Positions 38,153 through 48,433 are shown, counted from the stretch's first letter. The stretch: 64,000 bases of DNA from Tritrichomonas musculus (GCA_039105265.1 JAPFFF010000060.1:792435-856434); one strand, 5' to 3'. Program-made: numbers and translations. The notes: generated by a model from the letters alone, not told the origin.

Positions 38153-39988
38153 ATGACTTATCAAAACGCTCAATTTAGAAACTTTGGAAACGATGAAGGT
38201 GACATATTAAACTTTTTCAATGAACATTTAAGAAATTTGGTAGCAAAAAATGGAGGTGATAATACTTTTGCTATGTATTGTGAAGATTTCCATGATCATG
38301 ATATTCCAATTGAAAAATTTTCCGAAAGAACTCGAATAAAACTAACTCACCCAAATCATACAATATCTCAAATAGAAAAAAGTTTTATTGAAATGACAGT
38401 TGAATTTGAAGTTGGATTATCAGAGCATTTACCGAAATTAAATTATTTTACAGAAAAAGGATCACCTCCAAATGCCACTTATTCAAATCGAGATAGAGCA
38501 CAAATAAATCAAATATTTGTTGGTTTTAAAGATGCTGTTGAAATTATTGATGAAGCTAGATTTTATGTTGATGGGAAATTGGTTCAAAATTATCATCAAA
38601 CAGAAATGATTCGTGAATCTTATGCATATAATTCAATTCGTTCAAAGGAATCAAAACAAAATTCACCTCATTCTCATACGTTATGGGAAAATGTTTGTAA
38701 TTTATCTCCTAATGTTTGTGGATGCTACATTCCAATATCTGATTTATGTTGGGAAAATGACCATACGATAAAATGGGTTCCAATTCGATTAGAGTTAATC
38801 ATTCCATTCACAGATCAGTTAGCTTTACAAGCTTGGAGATTGTATCCAAATCAAATATTAGGTGAAATAGAAGAAGAAGTAAGATTTTCTTTGGATGGTT
38901 TAGTTTGGTGTCAAGTTCCTCCTCAAAAAGTTGGAGACCGTCAGAAAAAGAAATTGTATTATCAAATGATTGAATATCATTCTCCTGAAGTTCCAATAAT
39001 AAATCGTTTTTTACAAATTGGTCAATTAGGAAAGATTGTTTCATCTTTTGAAGTCAATATTGTTAAAAATAGCGTTGATGTCTCCAAAGTTTTTGCTGGA
39101 ACATCATCAACACTTTGGAAATTAAATAATTACAATGAGAGCAGTACGACGGCTGAATCAAATACAACAATGAATCAAGTTTTTTGTGGAGTTATGGAAA
39201 ATCGTTTAATTGTTAATCCAAAATCAATAAAAATCACAGTTGGACGATCAAATTTGTTTGGATTTGGAATAAAACCATCTGTTGTTGAAGGATTGATGTC
39301 AACTTTACAAGAACCATTAATAATTCCATCTCAAGAATTAACAAGAGTAATTTTTGATACAACTGTCGGAGATGATGAAATAAATTTAATTAAATCTATG
39401 CCTTTGAAAAATGCAACAAATTTAACATTTATGTTTCCAAGATATGCAAATGATATTACTGTATATAGAAATATTATGTATGCAAATGTTCGATTAATAA
39501 TAGATAAGAAATTGTATCCTCAAGTTGAATTTGCTAATACTTGGAATGGAAGATTTGTTCAATATCAATTAATGGCAAATGAATTAGATGGAATTGAAGC
39601 AACTCCAGAATATTTAGAATCTATTTGTCAACCTCTGAATAACATAATAATTGAAAACTCTCAAATTAGAGGAGATATAAATTTCAAAAATAGTTATTAT
39701 GATGATACAAATTTCGGAATTAATTTCCAATTAGAACGTGGAAATTCGGGTTATGTTTTCGATGGTATAGATACTGATAATCATGAAGCTTTAATAAAAT
39801 TTCATGCTGATTCTATCTTTAATTGGGGTCATCAACAAGAAAATAGTTATCTTTTCCCTACCCATGATGTTAATGTAAGAAATTTATGTAAACCAGAAAT
39901 GTGGATTTGTTCTGATACTTATTGGACTTGGTCAATTCAAGATGGAGTTCAATATCATGATGAAGGAGTACCAAGTGGCTATAAATAA
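38153..39988 (+). CDS. Major capsid protein, paralogue 2 (double jelly-roll)
   Basis: 611 residues from the ATG at 38153. This start is chosen because MTYQNAQFRNFGNDEGDILN aligns with the first residues of paralogue 1; a longer upstream frame overlaps the end of the previous gene. It has the same conserved blocks in the same order, with long divergent loops, for instance around residues 100-130 and 255-330. Both copies are open and keep the same framework, so both are probably used: two hexon types, or one capsid and one decoration or minor form. The stop is followed by TAAAG. Confidence 0.8.
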   Translation: MTYQNAQFRNFGNDEGDILNFFNEHLRNLVAKNGGDNTFAMYCEDFHDHDIPIEKFSERTRIKLTHPNHTISQIEKSFIEMTVEFEVGLSEHLPKLNYFTEKGSPPNATYSNRDRAQINQIFVGFKDAVEIIDEARFYVDGKLVQNYHQTEMIRESYAYNSIRSKESKQNSPHSHTLWENVCNLSPNVCGCYIPISDLCWENDHTIKWVPIRLELIIPFTDQLALQAWRLYPNQILGEIEEEVRFSLDGLVWCQVPPQKVGDRQKKKLYYQMIEYHSPEVPIINRFLQIGQLGKIVSSFEVNIVKNSVDVSKVFAGTSSTLWKLNNYNESSTTAESNTTMNQVFCGVMENRLIVNPKSIKITVGRSNLFGFGIKPSVVEGLMSTLQEPLIIPSQELTRVIFDTTVGDDEINLIKSMPLKNATNLTFMFPRYANDITVYRNIMYANVRLIIDKKLYPQVEFANTWNGRFVQYQLMANELDGIEATPEYLESICQPLNNIIIENSQIRGDINFKNSYYDDTNFGINFQLERGNSGYVFDGIDTDNHEALIKFHADSIFNWGHQQENSYLFPTHDVNVRNLCKPEMWICSDTYWTWSIQDGVQYHDEGVPSGYK

Positions 39989-40012
39989 AGATTTTTATTT
40001 GAATAGAAAAAT

Positions 40013-40498
40013 ATGTCGACATTAATTTCATATAACATTGATCCAAATTTAAATATTCAACCATTAAAAATTCATAAAACTTATTATCCTGTACAAGGTT
40101 GGAAATTAACAACAAAGGAACAAAAAGAACAAAATTTATCAGAATGTTTAACGGTTGATCACTTTTATTTTGAAAATGATAGATTTGCTTTTAAATATCC
40201 ATCAGAGTTTCATACTCCAACTCAAGGTCAAGATCGATATATTATATTTCAATATTGTTATTGTGTTGTTAATAAGCATACTGCATCAAATTATACTGTT
40301 CATGCAAGTTTTGTTCCTCGAAATAATTATTGTGATAGTTTAGTTTATGTTGCAAATTTACAAGTTCCTGATGATAATAGAAAATATTTAATTGATTCGA
40401 ATGTCAAACAAGGTTTTATGGTTTGGTTTAAAGATACAGAAACAAGAAAAATAATAGTTCCTGATTATTTCATTTTGTTCTTGAAATTAGAATATTGA
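40013..40498 (+). CDS. Candidate penton (single jelly-roll minor capsid) protein
   Basis: 161 residues starting MSTLISYNIDPNLNIQPLKI. Beta-rich with alternating aromatic and hydrophobic residues (HFYFENDRFAFKYP, YIIFQYCYCVVN), no coiled coil or membrane segment. It sits directly after the two capsid paralogues and directly before the fibre-like genes, the place where related elements keep the minor capsid (penton) gene. The size fits one jelly roll. The assignment is inferred from position and composition. Confidence 0.55.
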   Translation: MSTLISYNIDPNLNIQPLKIHKTYYPVQGWKLTTKEQKEQNLSECLTVDHFYFENDRFAFKYPSEFHTPTQGQDRYIIFQYCYCVVNKHTASNYTVHASFVPRNNYCDSLVYVANLQVPDDNRKYLIDSNVKQGFMVWFKDTETRKIIVPDYFILFLKLEY

Positions 40499-40533
40499 AT
40501 CAATTTTATTTTTGGTGCGAAAATAAAAATTTA

Positions 40534-42591
40534 ATGACAGGTGTTTGGACCGATACAGATTTCAAATTAATGACTGCAAGTGGTGTGACTGATTCGAGTT
40601 TATTTGTGTTGAAAGAAAATGGTGAGGCGTCAAATTTAACAATAAAATACCCAAAAGATGAGGAAGAGAAAAAGAAAGGAGAAAGAACAGCAACAATCAC
40701 GACAGATGAAATTGTTGATTATGTACTCGATAATCAAGATAACTCAAAAACTAAATTTGTTTTGAAAGATGGTGGTACAGTTCAAAATTTAAAAATCAAA
40801 TTTAATGTAATAGAGGGATTAACTGGATATAATAGTGAACTCACTTCTGATAAATTAGGGAGAGATCTTACTTCAGTTGTGAATAAAACGGAAAATTTAA
40901 GTACAGCATTGAAAGGAGCAACTGGAAATTTTATGTTAAATTCTTCGGACAATAAAATTCAAATATCAACAAATGCCCTTGTGAAATTTTTCAATCTCTG
41001 GAAAAAAATAAATTTATCTTACCCATCAGATGATGATCCAGATGATATTCAAGATTTAGGAAATCATGTAACTTTTTCAGAACCACTATATCTTTCCGAA
41101 GTTTTACGATTTCCAGTAATAATGCCGAATCCAAAAAAACCGATCGATGAAAAAAATTATATATTGGATCTTCAATTTCTCGCAAAAGCAATCTTTTGGA
41201 AGATGAAAAGTGAAATTCATCAAAATCAATATGCAATGGCAAAAATAGGAGCTCCAAAGACTTTTCGAGCTGCACCTCAATTATTAACAGAAGATCCACA
41301 AACAATCACAATTGAGTCCTATGAGAAGATGCTACAAAAAAATGAAGATGATTGGAAATTGTATATTGATTATATATTTTCTCAGTTGAATCAAAGTTTT
41401 GAAGATCAACTCGAATACTTAATTGATAACAAAGAATTTGGTAAATTTTGGAGAAATTCAATATTTGTCGAAAATAATTTAAATAATATTCCATTACAAC
41501 CATTACGACCTCAAACATTAGCAGGGTATGGGTTTATAACTTTTGATATGAGTAATCTTGAAGCTGCTGATGGTGTTATGTTAACTTCTTTTATATCAGT
41601 CGAATACAATAATTCATCATTAATAATTACCATTTATGATTATGAGAGTTCACATTTTATTTTCCATATCTTTGATCGAAAACGTTCAAAAATAAATTAT
41701 CAAATTAAATTCATTGATTATGTTATCGAATGTAAAATAACAAATAATGAATTAACTGTTAAATCAAATCAAAATAATATAGAAAGTTCATCATTTGTAA
41801 TTGAAAATCATAACCTAAAAATAACCTTAAATGGTATATTTGAATTAAAATTAGAAGAAACAGAAGCCGATAAAAAATATTGTGAAGAACACCAATATGA
41901 AACAAATTCTGGTGAGGAAAGAAATTTAGAAAATCGAATTGTTGGTTATTACCTTGCTCCTTTGAATGAGAATTTCAAAAATTATTTAACCACTCTTGGG
42001 TCATCATCAGGTTCTATAGATTTTGATACATTAACTAGAATAACAAATTTAGAAAATACAATGAAAAATTATACTGAAAGGGTATCAACCTTAGAATCAA
42101 ATGTTGATCAAATTGGAAATGTATTTTCTGCTGATACTACTGAGAGTCAAGAATATCGAAATAAAGAAGGTTTTGTCATAAATAATAAAGCTCAAACATT
42201 GGCATTAAATGAGGAAAAACCAGTTGTATTAACATTTGAAGAAAAATTAAAGAAATGGCAAGACGAAGAACTAGATCAATTAAAATGGTTAAATCAAGGA
42301 ATCAAAGAGATTTGGTCATTTTGTGCTGGTATTTCAGAAGATTTATCTCGATTAGAAGAGAATCAATGTCAATGTGGAGGTAATAATAATAATGAGAATG
42401 AGAATGTTGATGAAATATTAACTGCTTTGGAACGTAAATGTCAAAATATTGAAACTGATCTAACTTTTGAAAATTTGACAACCGAGAATCGAATTATGAT
42501 CTTAGAAGATAAAACTAAAAATATTGAATGTGATAAATTTTATGATAGTAGAATTCAGTTATTAGAAGAAAAATGTTCCACAATTGAGTAA
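40534..42591 (+). CDS. Fibre-like protein A with coiled-coil C-terminus
   Basis: 685 residues from the ATG at 40534 (MTGVWTDTDFKLMTASGVTD); an upstream non-ATG extension is not needed. The N-terminal part is beta-rich with repeated VLKDGG/VLKENGE phrases. The C-terminal third (about 500-685) holds several heptad segments (LENTMKNYTERVSTLESNV, LERKCQNIE), ending LEEKCSTIE. A CxCGG motif lies at about 620. Most likely an elongated trimeric attachment protein. The related broken gene at 18.3-19.7 kb ends the same way and also abuts the next fibre-like gene. Confidence 0.7.
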   Translation: MTGVWTDTDFKLMTASGVTDSSLFVLKENGEASNLTIKYPKDEEEKKKGERTATITTDEIVDYVLDNQDNSKTKFVLKDGGTVQNLKIKFNVIEGLTGYNSELTSDKLGRDLTSVVNKTENLSTALKGATGNFMLNSSDNKIQISTNALVKFFNLWKKINLSYPSDDDPDDIQDLGNHVTFSEPLYLSEVLRFPVIMPNPKKPIDEKNYILDLQFLAKAIFWKMKSEIHQNQYAMAKIGAPKTFRAAPQLLTEDPQTITIESYEKMLQKNEDDWKLYIDYIFSQLNQSFEDQLEYLIDNKEFGKFWRNSIFVENNLNNIPLQPLRPQTLAGYGFITFDMSNLEAADGVMLTSFISVEYNNSSLIITIYDYESSHFIFHIFDRKRSKINYQIKFIDYVIECKITNNELTVKSNQNNIESSSFVIENHNLKITLNGIFELKLEETEADKKYCEEHQYETNSGEERNLENRIVGYYLAPLNENFKNYLTTLGSSSGSIDFDTLTRITNLENTMKNYTERVSTLESNVDQIGNVFSADTTESQEYRNKEGFVINNKAQTLALNEEKPVVLTFEEKLKKWQDEELDQLKWLNQGIKEIWSFCAGISEDLSRLEENQCQCGGNNNNENENVDEILTALERKCQNIETDLTFENLTTENRIMILEDKTKNIECDKFYDSRIQLLEEKCSTIE

Positions 42592-42619
42592 ATCTTATTT
42601 TTGTTGCAAATGTAAAAAA

Positions 42620-45600
42620 ATGCTGACTAAATTTAAAGGCGATATTCAATTTAAAGTAGATGGTAAAACATATTTAGGTTCTCAATTGTTAACATCAAAA
42701 TCGAATGAGTTTGAAACTGTTGAAGGTTTTTCTGATTATCATGTTACTAGAGATGCATTAACGGTTGAAGATGAAAAATTAAATATACAAATGAATGATG
42801 ATGATATAACAAAACTATTACAAATCGATGATAAGACAGAAGTATTTAAAATCAATTTGAGAAAGAATGTTTTCTTAGATAGTGAAGGAAAATATATTTA
42901 TCAATTATCAATTTATGTTTTGAATAAAAATTTCGTATGTCCATGTGTAACAGCTGCTGAAGATAAAAAAGTGACAATTACTGAAGAAACATCAACAACT
43001 CCATACATAAAAGTTGATAAGAATTTAAGTCTTGATTTGAAATCTTTGTACATTAATGGTGAAATTAGTATTATTTATCAATTACCTTTAAATCATTTGA
43101 AATCAACATTACCTTCCATCAAATGTGATATCATAGATTCTAGAAATAGTTTGAAATTACATGAATCTGATAACTTATATTTATACAAACCAAGTATAAT
43201 CACTGAAGAACAAATTTTTGATAGAAATTCAGTAACCGATGAAAAATCAAATTTCAAAGATTGTTATAAAATGGTTTTCAAAATTCCAACTGATTATCAA
43301 ATTCCAACTGGTTTAAAATTTGAATTCAAAGATTATTGTTTTGGAAATCAATGGAGTTTAACCTATGATGGTGAAAAATGGAGTGGTTTGAATGTTCAAG
43401 GTCATATCACAGGAAAAATTATTAATAAACGTAATTTACAAGTTCCAGGGAAAGGTGAAACAAAATATCAAGAAAGAGATGGAGCAGAAATAATGATGAG
43501 AAGATCAAAATGGAATACTTATGCAGTTCATAAAAGATGGGATTATACTTGGGGTGAATCTGAAAATCCAATTGAAAAACTTTTTCAAGATTCTGATGTT
43601 CAAACAAAAATATTATTAAAAGATGGTACTGAAATTGATGGAGGTGAAAAAGGTTTGACCTTTGTGAGAGAATATCTTCCAGTTGGATGGACAGAAGGAA
43701 ATCTAAGATATGATTGTTGTGTAATTCGAGCTTATATTAATAAATATACCGAAGTAAAAGACAATTTACAATTTGATAATTGGGATCGAGTATATTTAGA
43801 TTTGAAACTCTCATTTACCAAAGAATGGAATAGATTAAGTTTTTACCCATCAAATTTGTATACTGGACATGGTGATTATGATAAAAATTATTTTAGTCTC
43901 AGAGGTGATTTGGATACAATTGAGAAATTAAATTGTCATGAATTTGGTCAATTTGGAGTTAACAATCAAGATATTGCAATTTATTTATTTAAAGATTTAG
44001 TAGATCCAATTGAAGAAATTAATTGGGATAAAAATACTAATCCATTTGAATATATAATTAATCAACAATATTATGAAGTGAGTCCAAATCCAAATGCAGC
44101 AACTACTTTATATACTGATTACAACATAACTTCATCAAAAATTATTACAGCAGACAATATTACAACAATGAGATCAGATTTGAATTTAGTTTCGAACACA
44201 GTTGATGTTGTTTCTGTTGATGTTGATAATTTAGATAAATCAGTTGAAGGTTTGAAATCAAGAATGGCATTAACTGAACAAATTACTGAAAAATTAGAAG
44301 CTGATATTGACAAAATTAGATTAAAACAAAAAATTCAAATGGTTGCAGGAATGTTAGCTTTTAGTGCAAATGGTCTAATATTTGGTGCAGAAAAAATTAC
44401 TAGTTGTGTATCTGGTTTATGGAAACAATTTGTTCAATCTCGTCAAGAAATGGAATTACCTGATTTATCAAGAAGTATTGGAGTATCATTAAATAGTGTT
44501 CGAAATTGGTGTGAATCAGGTCCAACAGAAATTCCAGTATTTGATGAAAAAGAAGAAGAAATGATTATGACTGTTGGGGGTGCAAAATTATTAACTTATT
44601 CATTTAGAGATTCAATGAAGAAACCATTATTGAAAATTGTAGATAAAATTGAAGAAATTGAAAGTGATTATATTTCCAGAAGTGAACTAACAAGAATGGA
44701 TACAATTGATATTGTTACTTATTATCAAGATGAACAAGCTGCAGTTTTATTTCAAGCAGAAGATGAATTAAAAAATGGTATTTGTGTATTTAAATTATTC
44801 ACATCTGAAGGTCAAAAACGATTATATATCAAAATTGAACAAGGTACAATAACTGATTATAAAGGAGTTGATACAACAACAACAATAGATAGCATCACAA
44901 TTGAAGGTCTTCCAAAATCGGAAGAATATCGTACAAAATATTTATCCAATATTAGTAAAATTGATAAAAATATAATTATAACAGGAGAAAATACTGACTA
45001 TAAGATTGCTGGATGTATCATTGAAAACAATACATTTATGAGACTTTTAGTTGAGAAAACTCCAGCTGATATTGCTTATTTATCTGATATTGAAGCTTTA
45101 GATGAAAAAATAAATGCATTAGCAGTAAATAGTCATCAAAATGATGTTGCAATGTTTAGTCTTGAATATCCAACAACTGACGAAGTAAATACTGCTTTAG
45201 AAACTATTCAACAAGAATTAGCTAAGAAACCAAATATTGAAGAATTATATACGAAAGAAGAAGCAGATGCAAAATATCGAAGCAAAAATGATTTGATATA
45301 TAAAGATGCAGTCGATGTGCCTTTTGAAAACGTACAAGATAGTTCAGGATCGTGGGAAGTCAAAATAAAATTGACTAGTGGAATTCACCTTGTTGGAACA
45401 ATATCAAATAACGATGGCTTTGTAAAAGAGTTTGATTATTTGTTTGACTATGATGGTGTTATTACTGAAGATGGAGTTAATGTCGATGTTGAAATTGATG
45501 GAACAACCTATAACTTGACCTATTATAAAAGCGATAGATTTGGTCAATGCTTTTACATCGATAATGGGGAAGACTCTTTTGATACCAAATTAATATTAGC

Positions 45601-46687
45601 GGAAAAAATATTGAAGCAAGATAAAATAGCATTAAAAAGTGAAATTCCTGAACCTGTTGATTTGGCCAATTATGCATTGAAAAGTGAGATTCCTGAACCT
45701 ATGGATTTGTCAAATTATGCATTGAAAAGTGAAATTCCTGAACCTGTTGATTTGACCAATTATGTCTCCAAAGAGGGTGATTCAACGATAAATGGGAAAA
45801 TAACAATATTAGATACAAATAATACAGAATCAGATTTAAAAATCTCGTTAATAGCAGGCATAGGTACAAATGAAAATGAAGCTGCTACTTTCGGTTTTAT
45901 GACTGGTTTAGGTGTTTTAGGTGTTACAGGTTGTGCAAATATTATTGGTTGGGACGCAAATCATACCATTTTTCATAATAACGTTTTTATAACATATGGT
46001 GATTTAGAAATAGATGGTGTAGATGCAGATTGTTTAAAGGTATATCAAGGAAATCCAAATTTATATGAATCAAATATAGTTCTTGGTTTGGATTCAACAA
46101 AATGTTCTAAAATAATATATTATAATCAATACAATACTGCCCGCTGGAAAGTAATTTTGAATGATTCAATAGCATTTTCTTATGAAGTTTCTCCATCAGG
46201 AAGACTATTCGAGATTTTTGGAAATTTAGATGTCAAAGGAACTGTCAACAGTAGGGGTTCAAATACAATCACACATTATGCTCCAATTGAAGATATTATT
46301 GATGATTTTGAAATAGGAAAACCAGTATTTATTACAGGAAAAGTTTATAAGAATGTTGATAATCAATGGATTGAATCAACCGAAAAAGATTCAATAGATT
46401 GTATTTGTTCAGTGAAAACTACAGGTACTTGGAAAGAATTTATTGGAATTTGTGTTCGAATTGACGAAGAAAATAATTCAATTACTTTTGCAAGTCATGG
46501 TGATTATTTGGTCAAAGTTGATGATTCATCAAGGTTTGAAATTGGTGATGAAATTTATATTGATGAAGATAATCAAATCAAAGTTCTTGATGAAAATACT
46601 CCAATAACATCAAAAATAAGACGTTTAACAATTGGAATCATAACTGCAAAAATAAATGATAATATTGTTTGTGTATTCAAAGAGTAA
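42620..46687 (+). CDS. Fibre-like protein B, 1355 residues, phage-fibre-style repeats
   Basis: The ATG at 42620 (MLTKFKGDIQFKVDGKTYLG) is chosen because the cognate fossil gene starts the same way. Landmarks: FKGDIQFK (3-12), YLYKPS and YCFGNQW (about 185-255), NPFEYIINQQYYEVSPNPNA and the following NITSSK block (about 473-520), coiled coils (about 530-570), three repeats of ALKSEIPEPxDLxNY (about 1006-1047), then a beta-rich C-terminal domain (about 1200-1355, ending NIVCVFKE). The LKSEIPEP repeats resemble linkers of phage tail fibres. Proposed role: receptor-binding spike or fibre anchored near the penton. Stop TAAA. Confidence 0.75.
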   Translation: MLTKFKGDIQFKVDGKTYLGSQLLTSKSNEFETVEGFSDYHVTRDALTVEDEKLNIQMNDDDITKLLQIDDKTEVFKINLRKNVFLDSEGKYIYQLSIYVLNKNFVCPCVTAAEDKKVTITEETSTTPYIKVDKNLSLDLKSLYINGEISIIYQLPLNHLKSTLPSIKCDIIDSRNSLKLHESDNLYLYKPSIITEEQIFDRNSVTDEKSNFKDCYKMVFKIPTDYQIPTGLKFEFKDYCFGNQWSLTYDGEKWSGLNVQGHITGKIINKRNLQVPGKGETKYQERDGAEIMMRRSKWNTYAVHKRWDYTWGESENPIEKLFQDSDVQTKILLKDGTEIDGGEKGLTFVREYLPVGWTEGNLRYDCCVIRAYINKYTEVKDNLQFDNWDRVYLDLKLSFTKEWNRLSFYPSNLYTGHGDYDKNYFSLRGDLDTIEKLNCHEFGQFGVNNQDIAIYLFKDLVDPIEEINWDKNTNPFEYIINQQYYEVSPNPNAATTLYTDYNITSSKIITADNITTMRSDLNLVSNTVDVVSVDVDNLDKSVEGLKSRMALTEQITEKLEADIDKIRLKQKIQMVAGMLAFSANGLIFGAEKITSCVSGLWKQFVQSRQEMELPDLSRSIGVSLNSVRNWCESGPTEIPVFDEKEEEMIMTVGGAKLLTYSFRDSMKKPLLKIVDKIEEIESDYISRSELTRMDTIDIVTYYQDEQAAVLFQAEDELKNGICVFKLFTSEGQKRLYIKIEQGTITDYKGVDTTTTIDSITIEGLPKSEEYRTKYLSNISKIDKNIIITGENTDYKIAGCIIENNTFMRLLVEKTPADIAYLSDIEALDEKINALAVNSHQNDVAMFSLEYPTTDEVNTALETIQQELAKKPNIEELYTKEEADAKYRSKNDLIYKDAVDVPFENVQDSSGSWEVKIKLTSGIHLVGTISNNDGFVKEFDYLFDYDGVITEDGVNVDVEIDGTTYNLTYYKSDRFGQCFYIDNGEDSFDTKLILAEKILKQDKIALKSEIPEPVDLANYALKSEIPEPMDLSNYALKSEIPEPVDLTNYVSKEGDSTINGKITILDTNNTESDLKISLIAGIGTNENEAATFGFMTGLGVLGVTGCANIIGWDANHTIFHNNVFITYGDLEIDGVDADCLKVYQGNPNLYESNIVLGLDSTKCSKIIYYNQYNTARWKVILNDSIAFSYEVSPSGRLFEIFGNLDVKGTVNSRGSNTITHYAPIEDIIDDFEIGKPVFITGKVYKNVDNQWIESTEKDSIDCICSVKTTGTWKEFIGICVRIDEENNSITFASHGDYLVKVDDSSRFEIGDEIYIDEDNQIKVLDENTPITSKIRRLTIGIITAKINDNIVCVFKE

Positions 46688-46697
46688 AAGTTCTCTC

Positions 46698-47231
46698 TTA
46701 TACAACAACATATTTCAAACAAAGATGATAAACATTAACTAAATCATTAAATTCTTTGTTATAAACTTGTTTGAAATCTGTTACCATTTCACCATCTTCA
46801 TTAATTATTTTTATTGCTTCAATTTTTCGAATAGGTGATGCTTTAGATGCACAACATTTAATATCTTCATCAATATAAATTTCTACAGATGAACAATTTT
46901 TACCTAATATAGTTTTGATTATTTCTTGTAAACTTGTAATTGGTATAATAATACAATTTTTAGATATTAAATTCGAAATTAAAGCTTTATCTTGATCTAA
47001 TAAAATTTTTGCATATGTTTCTAAAATTAAATATTTAACATCTTTTTCAATTTCATTATTTTTGATATCAGGTAATTCAATTTCACGAGTTATAACAATA
47101 TCTTCTTTCCCATCATCTCTTTTATTAATTATTATATTATTTGTTAAGTTGTTTGTACTTTGACTAGCTGCTGAAGGCTCTAACGAAATATTAGCATTTA
47201 CTCCTGCATTCGCTGCTCTTTTCTTAATCAT
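46698..47231 (-). CDS. Hypothetical protein, unrecognised
   Basis: 177 residues starting MIKKRAANAGVNANISLEPS. A polar, Asn/Ser-rich N-terminus precedes a compact alpha/beta region (ILETYAKILLDQDKALISNL, then YIDEDIKCCASKASPIRKIE). It is the first gene of the leftward block and converges on fibre gene B with a 10-base gap. No motif is recognised. Confidence 0.65.
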   Translation of the reverse strand: MIKKRAANAGVNANISLEPSAASQSTNNLTNNIIINKRDDGKEDIVITREIELPDIKNNEIEKDVKYLILETYAKILLDQDKALISNLISKNCIIIPITSLQEIIKTILGKNCSSVEIYIDEDIKCCASKASPIRKIEAIKIINEDGEMVTDFKQVYNKEFNDLVNVYHLCLKYVVV

Positions 47232-47251
47232 TTTTGAGTTTCTGAAAAAAT

Positions 47252-47518
47252 TTATGAAATTTGAAAATACTTTTTGATGACTAATGTGCGATCTAATGTT
47301 TGTTTCATCCTAAATATAATATCTTCAAGTTCATTAAAATCTGTTTCTATTTCTTTTTCTATAACACTTATATTCTTTGAAATATTCATACATTCACAAG
47401 ATTCAGTAAAACTATCTGTTTTCATAAATGTATCAAATAATTCACTTTTGATTTCACTAAATAAATGTCTTAATTCTTGTCTATCGTCCTTTAAAGCTTT
47501 TGGTAATGATAAAGTCAT
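47252..47518 (-). CDS. Small coiled-coil protein
   Basis: 88 residues from the ATG at 47518 (MTLSLPKALKDDRQELRHLF); the longer upstream version would start in AT-rich leader. Heptad-like Leu/Ile/Phe spacing runs through most of it, with CECMNIS in the middle. The family is unknown. It lies 20 bases from the next gene on the same strand. Confidence 0.6.
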   Translation of the reverse strand: MTLSLPKALKDDRQELRHLFSEIKSELFDTFMKTDSFTESCECMNISKNISVIEKEIETDFNELEDIIFRMKQTLDRTLVIKKYFQIS

Positions 47519-47541
47519 TTTTTTAAAAATAAATAAAAAGA

Positions 47542-47652
47542 ATGGCATTTGGAAGTTTTAATAAAAAAATTAGTGCTAAACCAGCAGTCTTATTAAATCC
47601 AAGAAAAGATCCAAATATTATTAATAAGCCAATATTTCAACCTTTATCTTGA
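47542..47652 (+). CDS. Possible 36-residue protein
   Basis: ATG at 47542 and TGA at 47650. The product begins MAFGSFNKKISAKPAVLLNP and ends NKPIFQPLS. The first residues recall MAFG at the start of the Gly-rich gene at 35988. It is convergent with, and overlaps by 16 bases, the gene at 47637. Short and unsupported by homology. Confidence 0.35.
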   Translation: MAFGSFNKKISAKPAVLLNPRKDPNIINKPIFQPLS

Positions 47653-47873
47653 TTTCTAAAATCATGAAATCGAATTGGTCCTATTGGATGAAGTGTTTTT
47701 TTGGGATATATTTTTTGTATTTCTTTTCGAAGATTTCTATTTTCATTCTTTGGAAAATACATCAATGCCAATGAACCTTTTTCATCAAGAAGAAACGGTT
47801 TTCTAGAACCATCATCGTCAATAACCCAAATTATTTTCCACTTTGACTTGTGTACATATCGTTGACCTTTCAT
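47637..47873 (-). CDS. Small basic protein, unrecognised
   Basis: 78 residues starting MKGQRYVHKSKWKIIWVIDD. Basic, with aromatic beta-like strands (KWKIIWVIDDDGSRKPFLL) and a Pro/Lys tail (YPKKTLHPIGPIRFHDF). It belongs to the leftward block of DNA-binding or core-like genes. A role in the virion core is a guess from charge and place. Confidence 0.6.
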   Translation of the reverse strand: MKGQRYVHKSKWKIIWVIDDDGSRKPFLLDEKGSLALMYFPKNENRNLRKEIQKIYPKKTLHPIGPIRFHDFRNQDKG

Positions 47874-48430
47874 TTATTTTTTTGGTCGACCAGATTGCCC
47901 TTTAACCGTTTTATCTAAATCTTTTAATTGTTTGATAGTTGCACCTTCAGGAATTGGAATTCCTTTCCTTTCTAATTTCTTGACCATCTCATTATATATC
48001 TCATCTTTGGACCTCCATTTTCCTTTTTGTTTTGGTTTTTGTTTTTGTTTTGGTGGATCAGTTGAATTGGTTATTCTCAGATCATCTTCAATTGGAACAT
48101 AATTATAATCAATTTCGACTATTGGTTCTTGTTTTGGTAATTCAGATGGTGGATTATCAAAATAATTATCTTCAAAATCAGATTGTGGATTATCGAAATA
48201 ATTATCATAAAATTCAGGATTATCATCATATTGAGTTCTTAACGGTGACTCTTTTTGAACCGTTTTTGTTGGTTTTATTGAATCTTGAATAATATTTTGT
48301 TTGAATTTCTCACTATTTGGAAGAGTTGTAATAACTTGTTTTTGTTTTTGTTTTGGTTCTGGTTTTTGTATTGGAAGATTTACATGAACTACGTTAGGTA
48401 AATTTATTTTTTTCGGTTCATATTTCTTTG
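47874..48430 (-). other. Pro/Lys/Gln-rich coding-like open stretch, start not placed
   Basis: An open stretch of about 185 codons on the minus strand ends GQSGRPKK and a TAA. It is rich in KQKQKPKQK, acidic-aromatic repeats (DNYFDNPQSDFEDNYFDNP) and a basic end (MVKKLERKGIPIPEGATIKQ). The repeat-rich composition is coding-like and resembles the neighbouring basic proteins. I cannot place its start with confidence. Confidence 0.4.
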
Positions 48431-48433
48431 TGA

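Noticed and set aside
42584-42619. Longer non-ATG start for fibre-like protein B
   Set aside because: The ATG at 42620 matches the start of the cognate fossil gene; the same logic favours ATG starts at 22199, 38153, 40534, 51242, 51559 and 60725.
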